Shown here in pieces: positions 60,295 to 64,000 of a DNA stretch of 64,000 bases. The position numbers were made by a program, and so were the translations under genes. How positions within the stretch are numbered: position 1 is the first letter of the stretch; each line of letters starts with the position of its first letter. The stretch comes from Clostridia bacterium (GTDB lineage: Bacteria; Bacillota; Clostridia; Oscillospirales; Acutalibacteraceae): assembly GCA_017549105.1 (NCBI GenBank), contig JAFYVN010000011.1, positions 124,001 to 188,000 of the forward strand, read 5' to 3'. The notes beneath the pieces are model-generated. The model saw nothing but the letters and a program-made list of their open reading frames with translations, did not search any database and was not told where the DNA came from.

Positions 60295-61662
60295 ATGGAT
60301 AACAGAACTATTGCCGCCATTGCAACTCCGAACGCACCCGGCGGAATCGGTGTAATCCGAATTTCGGGCGAAAATGCACTTGAAGTTGCCGATAGGATAT
60401 TCCGACCTGTCAGCGGAAAAACTCTTTCCGAAAGCAAGGGATACCGTGCCCATTTCGGTGATGTTTATTATAATAATGAAAAAATCGACGAGGCGGTCTG
60501 CCTCGTTTTTCGTGCTCCCGCAAGTTATACCGGCGAGGATGTTGCCGAAATTTCGTGCCATGGCGGTCTGTTTGTAACAAAACAGGTGCTCCGTGCCGCA
60601 CTCGATGCAGGTGCAGCTCCCGCAGAAGCGGGCGAATTTACAAAACGTGCTTTTCTTAACGGAAAAATCGACCTTGCTGCTGCCGAAAGCGTTATGTCAC
60701 TCATCGGTGCATCAGGCAAACAAGCTGCCGCTGCCGCACTCAACACTCTTGACGGCAACCTCAGCCGCGAAATCAAAGGGGTTGCAGACTCAATTATTGC
60801 AATCTGCGCATCCCTTGCCGCCTGGGTTGACTATCCCGACGACGATATTGAAGACACAAGTGCTTCGGATATGCTTCCCGTATTCGAATCAGCGCAAAAT
60901 TCTCTTAAGGAAATAATACGCCGTTACGACTGCGGACGAGCCGTTACAGACGGTATTGATGCCGTTATCGTCGGCAGACCCAATGTTGGTAAATCGACGC
61001 TGATGAATCTTCTTTCAGGTTTTGAGCGTTCAATTGTTACCAACATTGCAGGCACAACCCGTGACGTTGTTGAAGAAAAAATTGTTCTTGGTGAAATCGT
61101 TATGAGAGTTGCCGATACTGCGGGCATCCGTGAAACCGAGAATGTTGTTGAGAATATCGGTGTCAACCTTGCCAAACGCAGACTTGAACGTGCGGAGCTT
61201 GTGCTTGCCGTTTTCGACGGAAGCGAACCGCTGACCGACGACGACATCGACATCATAAAATATTGCGAATCAAAAAGAGCCATTGCTCTTCTCAATAAAT
61301 CTGACCTGCCTCTTGCGGCAGACAGAAAAATTATCGAAAACGCTTTTGCGCACTCTGTCGAACTTTCGGCTTCAACGGGAGAGGGCAGGGGAGAACTCGA
61401 AAAAGCGGTTGCCGATATTTTCAGAACCAATGAGTTCAACCCGAATGCAGCTTGTCTGACGAGCGAACGTCAGCGTCAGTGCTGCGTTAATGCTCTTGCA
61501 AGCATTGAAGAGGCAATCAATGCAATCAACTGCGGAGTAACACTTGATGCGGTCAATGTCTGTGCTGACTGCGCAATCGATGCTCTTCTTCAGCTTACCG
61601 GTGAAAAAGCCACATCGGCAGTTGTTGACGAAGTGTTCTCACGTTTCTGCGTTGGAAAATAA
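60295..61662 (+). CDS. mnmE: tRNA modification GTPase MnmE
   Basis: MnmE (455 aa) works with MnmG to add the carboxymethylaminomethyl group to U34 of tRNA. The N-terminal folate-binding region (APGGIGVIRISGENALEVAD), the G domain with GRPNVGKSTLMNLL and DTAGI, and the final CVGK motif are intact. It follows minD by nine bases. Confidence 0.95.
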   Translation: MDNRTIAAIATPNAPGGIGVIRISGENALEVADRIFRPVSGKTLSESKGYRAHFGDVYYNNEKIDEAVCLVFRAPASYTGEDVAEISCHGGLFVTKQVLRAALDAGAAPAEAGEFTKRAFLNGKIDLAAAESVMSLIGASGKQAAAAALNTLDGNLSREIKGVADSIIAICASLAAWVDYPDDDIEDTSASDMLPVFESAQNSLKEIIRRYDCGRAVTDGIDAVIVGRPNVGKSTLMNLLSGFERSIVTNIAGTTRDVVEEKIVLGEIVMRVADTAGIRETENVVENIGVNLAKRRLERAELVLAVFDGSEPLTDDDIDIIKYCESKRAIALLNKSDLPLAADRKIIENAFAHSVELSASTGEGRGELEKAVADIFRTNEFNPNAACLTSERQRQCCVNALASIEEAINAINCGVTLDAVNVCADCAIDALLQLTGEKATSAVVDEVFSRFCVGK

Positions 61663-61673
61663 AATTAATTTGC

Positions 61674-61726
61674 GTAGGGAATGTCGTCCCCGACATTCCG
61701 AGGAACGCCGAGGACGGCGTTCCTAC
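61674..61726. repeat. double GTAG-headed hairpin (BIME-like)
   Basis: GGAATGTCG-TCCC-CGACATTCC (61678-61699) and GGAACGCCG-AGGA-CGGCGTTCC (61702-61723) are two perfect 9-bp hairpins side by side. GTAG opens the pair and CTAC closes it, so the two units face each other like a REP doublet. Confidence 0.75.
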
Positions 61727-61801
61727 ACAGCATTTTTTCATATCCGTCCCCTTAATCTCTATTTTACGCTTTAAATCGATGATATCGGGAGGATCACAAC
61801 T

Positions 61802-62440
61802 ATGTTCAAAAAAACAGTTATTGCAACCGTCTGTCTGATAGCAGTGATTACAGTTATTTTTGCAAGCGGTGTTATTGTTACCGACCGCACTGCTGTTTAC
61901 TCTGCCGAAGGGTTAAGCTGGAACAGTTCATTTTATAAATTCTGTTCGGGAATTTATGAGGACGGGAAAACAGTCGCAAAAACTTCCGACGGAAGCTGGA
62001 ATATCAACGAGGTCAAAGGTGACACGGATCATAATTTTGTTGTCGTACGATCAAGACTTGACGATTCTCTTCTAGTTCGTGAAGATTATAAAATTCCCGA
62101 AAGCGGAAATCCAAACGTTGTTTATCTTGGAACAGCTAAAATCGAAAATGCAGAAACGCAAAAAATTATTTCCGATATCGTTCTTAATAACGGTGAGACC
62201 TTCTCGCTCACCGCAACTCACAAAGATGTAAATAATTGGCAGTCTGTATCCATCGGTTATGACGGTTGTCCCGTTGCAATTTTCAGAGGGTACATCGGTT
62301 TTGCTGACGAAAATTATTTTTTCACTGTTGACCTTACCGATATGAAAGAGAAAGACGACGGAAGCGGTTCCGATTTTACAGTTCTCTGTAAATCAGTTAA
62401 TAAAGAACATTATTTTGTTCTTAACGAATATTTCGAGTGA
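61802..62440 (+). CDS. membrane-anchored protein of unknown function
   Basis: This 212-aa protein starts with a membrane helix or signal (KKTVIATVCLIAVITVIFAS) followed by an extracytoplasmic domain rich in beta strands (YIGFADENYFFTVDLTDMKE). No family is recognised. It breaks the usual mnmE-mnmG adjacency. GGGAGG eight bases before the ATG supports the start. Confidence 0.65.
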   Translation: MFKKTVIATVCLIAVITVIFASGVIVTDRTAVYSAEGLSWNSSFYKFCSGIYEDGKTVAKTSDGSWNINEVKGDTDHNFVVVRSRLDDSLLVREDYKIPESGNPNVVYLGTAKIENAETQKIISDIVLNNGETFSLTATHKDVNNWQSVSIGYDGCPVAIFRGYIGFADENYFFTVDLTDMKEKDDGSGSDFTVLCKSVNKEHYFVLNEYFE

Positions 62441-62618
62441 TTATTTTTCTTTATTAGTATTATAGAGGGTGTTTTTAGTTCTTTATTAGCATCAAAATAG
62501 CGATTTTCGATTACAGCCGATTACAGAAACCGAAACGAGCTGAGCATCGTTTTAAAAATTTCTATCGTCTGTAAACGAGAGTATTTTTCATTATTCATTT
62601 TAAAAAACGGAGTTTCCT

Positions 62619-64000
62619 ATGGAGTACATTTCAGAAAATTTTGATATTGCGGTTATCGGCGCAGGTCACGCTGGAATTGAAGCGGGTCTTGCCGCTGCAC
62701 GTCTCGGATGCAAAACCGCCGTTTTCACCATCAATCTTGACTGGGTCGGCAATATGCCGTGCAACCCGTCAATCGGCGGCACATCAAAAGGTCACCTTGT
62801 GCGTGAAATTGATGCGCTCGGAGGTGAGATGGGTATTGCCGCAGACCGTAACACTCTGCAAAACAGAATGCTCAATCTCGGCAAAGGCCCCGCTGTTCAC
62901 AGTCTGCGTGCGCAGATTGACCGCAGAGGCTACTGCGATTATATGAAATTTGTGCTTGAAAAGCAGGAAAATCTCTATCTCCGTCAAGCTGAAATCACTG
63001 ATATCCGCCGTGACGGTGACGAATGGATTCTCAAAACCCGTCTTGAAGCGCTTCACAGAGTGAAGGCTGTTATCATCGCAACCGGTACTTTCCTTGCCGG
63101 TAAAATCTTTATCGGTGATATTTCATATGAAAGCGGTCCCGACGGAATGTTCCCGTCTGTTGAGCTTGCACAGTCGCTCAAGAATCTCGGTGTGCTCACC
63201 CGCAGATTCAAAACGGGTACTCCGCCAAGAATCAACCGCCGAAGTGTTGACATTGAAAGCCTCGAACCGCAGTACGGCGATGAAAAAATCACCCATTTTT
63301 CCTATGTTACCGACTTTGAGGTTCGCAACACCGAGCCTTGCTATATTACATATACGGGTGAAGAAACCAAGAAAATTATCCTTGATAATCTTCACCGTTC
63401 GCCCCTCTATTCGGGCAAAATCGACGGTGTCGGACCCCGATACTGCCCAAGCATTGAGGATAAAATAGTCCGATTCTCCGAAAAGGAACGTCATCAGATA
63501 TTCGTTGAACCCTGCGGAGCAAACACAGACGAGATGTATCTTCAGGGAGTTTCGTCTTCATTGCCTGAGGATGTTCAGCTCAAAATCGTCAGAAGTATCC
63601 CCGGACTTGAAAACGCAGAGTTTCTTCGCACCGCTTATGCGATTGAATACGACTGCGTTGATCCGCTTACACTCCGTCAGACCCTCGAATTCAAGGATTT
63701 TGACGGTCTTTACGGCGCAGGTCAGTTCAACGGTTCAAGCGGATATGAAGAAGCTGCTGCCCAGGGTCTTGTTGCAGGAATGAACGCTGCCCTCAAAATC
63801 AAGGGCAAAGAACCCGTCATTCTTGACCGCACCACATCTTACATCGGCACTCTTATTGACGATCTTGTTACCAAAGGCTGTTCCGATCCTTACCGAATGA
63901 TGACTTCACGCTCCGAATACAGACTCATTCTCCGTCAGGATAATGCCGACAGAAGACTCACCGAAATCGGCTACAAAGCGGGTCTTATCAGCGAAGAAAG
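62619..64000 (+). CDS. mnmG: tRNA uridine 5-carboxymethylaminomethyl modification enzyme MnmG (partial)
   Basis: The first 460 codons of MnmG are present; the gene runs past the window end. The FAD-binding motif is [19 protein letters not shown] near residue 11. The family segments [20 protein letters not shown] and [11 protein letters not shown], and [17 protein letters not shown] and [17 protein letters not shown] are visible. The ATG at 62619 has CGGAG six to seven bases upstream. It acts with MnmE. Confidence 0.95.
   Translation, partial: MEYISENFDIAVIGAGHAGIEAGLAAARLGCKTAVFTINLDWVGNMPCNPSIGGTSKGHLVREIDALGGEMGIAADRNTLQNRMLNLGKGPAVHSLRAQIDRRGYCDYMKFVLEKQENLYLRQAEITDIRRDGDEWILKTRLEALHRVKAVIIATGTFLAGKIFIGDISYESGPDGMFPSVELAQSLKNLGVLTRRFKTGTPPRINRRSVDIESLEPQYGDEKITHFSYVTDFEVRNTEPCYITYTGEETKKIILDNLHRSPLYSGKIDGVGPRYCPSIEDKIVRFSEKERHQIFVEPCGANTDEMYLQGVSSSLPEDVQLKIVRSIPGLENAEFLRTAYAIEYDCVDPLTLRQTLEFKDFDGLYGAGQFNGSSGYEEAAAQGLVAGMNAALKIKGKEPVILDRTTSYIGTLIDDLVTKGCSDPYRMMTSRSEYRLILRQDNADRRLTEIGYKAGLISEE

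Overview
The window reads as chromosome of an anaerobic, probably gut-associated Clostridia bacterium, most likely from the Oscillospiraceae/Ruminococcaceae side. The evidence is the fused S10-spc-alpha ribosomal cluster with the clostridial KOW-domain gene between map and infA, zinc-binding forms of S4, S14 and L36, consensus sigma-A promoters, strong AGGAGG ribosome sites, and intergenic repeats that resemble those of gut Clostridia. This is inference from gene content; no 16S gene or other direct marker is present.

Layout. Positions 1-12969 (minus strand) hold one long ribosomal operon, S10 to S4 with secY, map and infA, driven by a near-consensus promoter at 13299-13327 and preceded by a leader of about 320 nt that can fold into mutually exclusive structures. 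Next, still on the minus strand, come a family 4 uracil-DNA glycosylase, ribF and typA, a GPH-type sugar transporter, a GNAT/Gfo-Idh-MocA fusion and an NAD-dependent epimerase (13.5-21.4 kb). Positions 21.5-24.8 kb form a compact module: an XRE repressor and ImmA protease gene diverge from a small operon encoding a helical protein, a phage-tail-like protein, an XhlA-like protein, a holin and an NlpC/P60 endolysin. Matching inverted-repeat operators cover both promoters. No integrase, capsid or packaging genes are beside it, so it looks like a self-contained, repressor-controlled lysis cassette.

Positions 25-37.8 kb are a mosaic: secreted metallophosphoesterase, DUF4830 protein, TetR regulator, pseudouridine synthase, a response regulator/histidine kinase/CAP-lipoprotein operon, GH51 arabinofuranosidase, PutP-type symporter, TetR regulator and MntP. 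Positions 37.9-47.3 kb are a purine operon (purE, purF-like, purM, purN, purD, purL) interrupted by a REP-associated transposase whose coding sequence contains a palindromic repeat also found inverted just downstream. Positions 47.5-54.7 kb carry a cation antiporter, two secreted proteins (one with four C2HC zinc-finger motifs), and a GH4 glycosidase divergent from a xylulokinase-like FGGY kinase. Positions 54.7-64 kb are the cell-shape and division region mreBCD-PBP2-minD, then mnmE and a partial mnmG.

Intergenic regions are rich in dispersed repeats: GTAG-headed palindromes, a two-hairpin element of about 58 bp, a MITE-like element of about 150 bp, and degenerate A/T-rich strings. No tRNA, rRNA or CRISPR array was seen.
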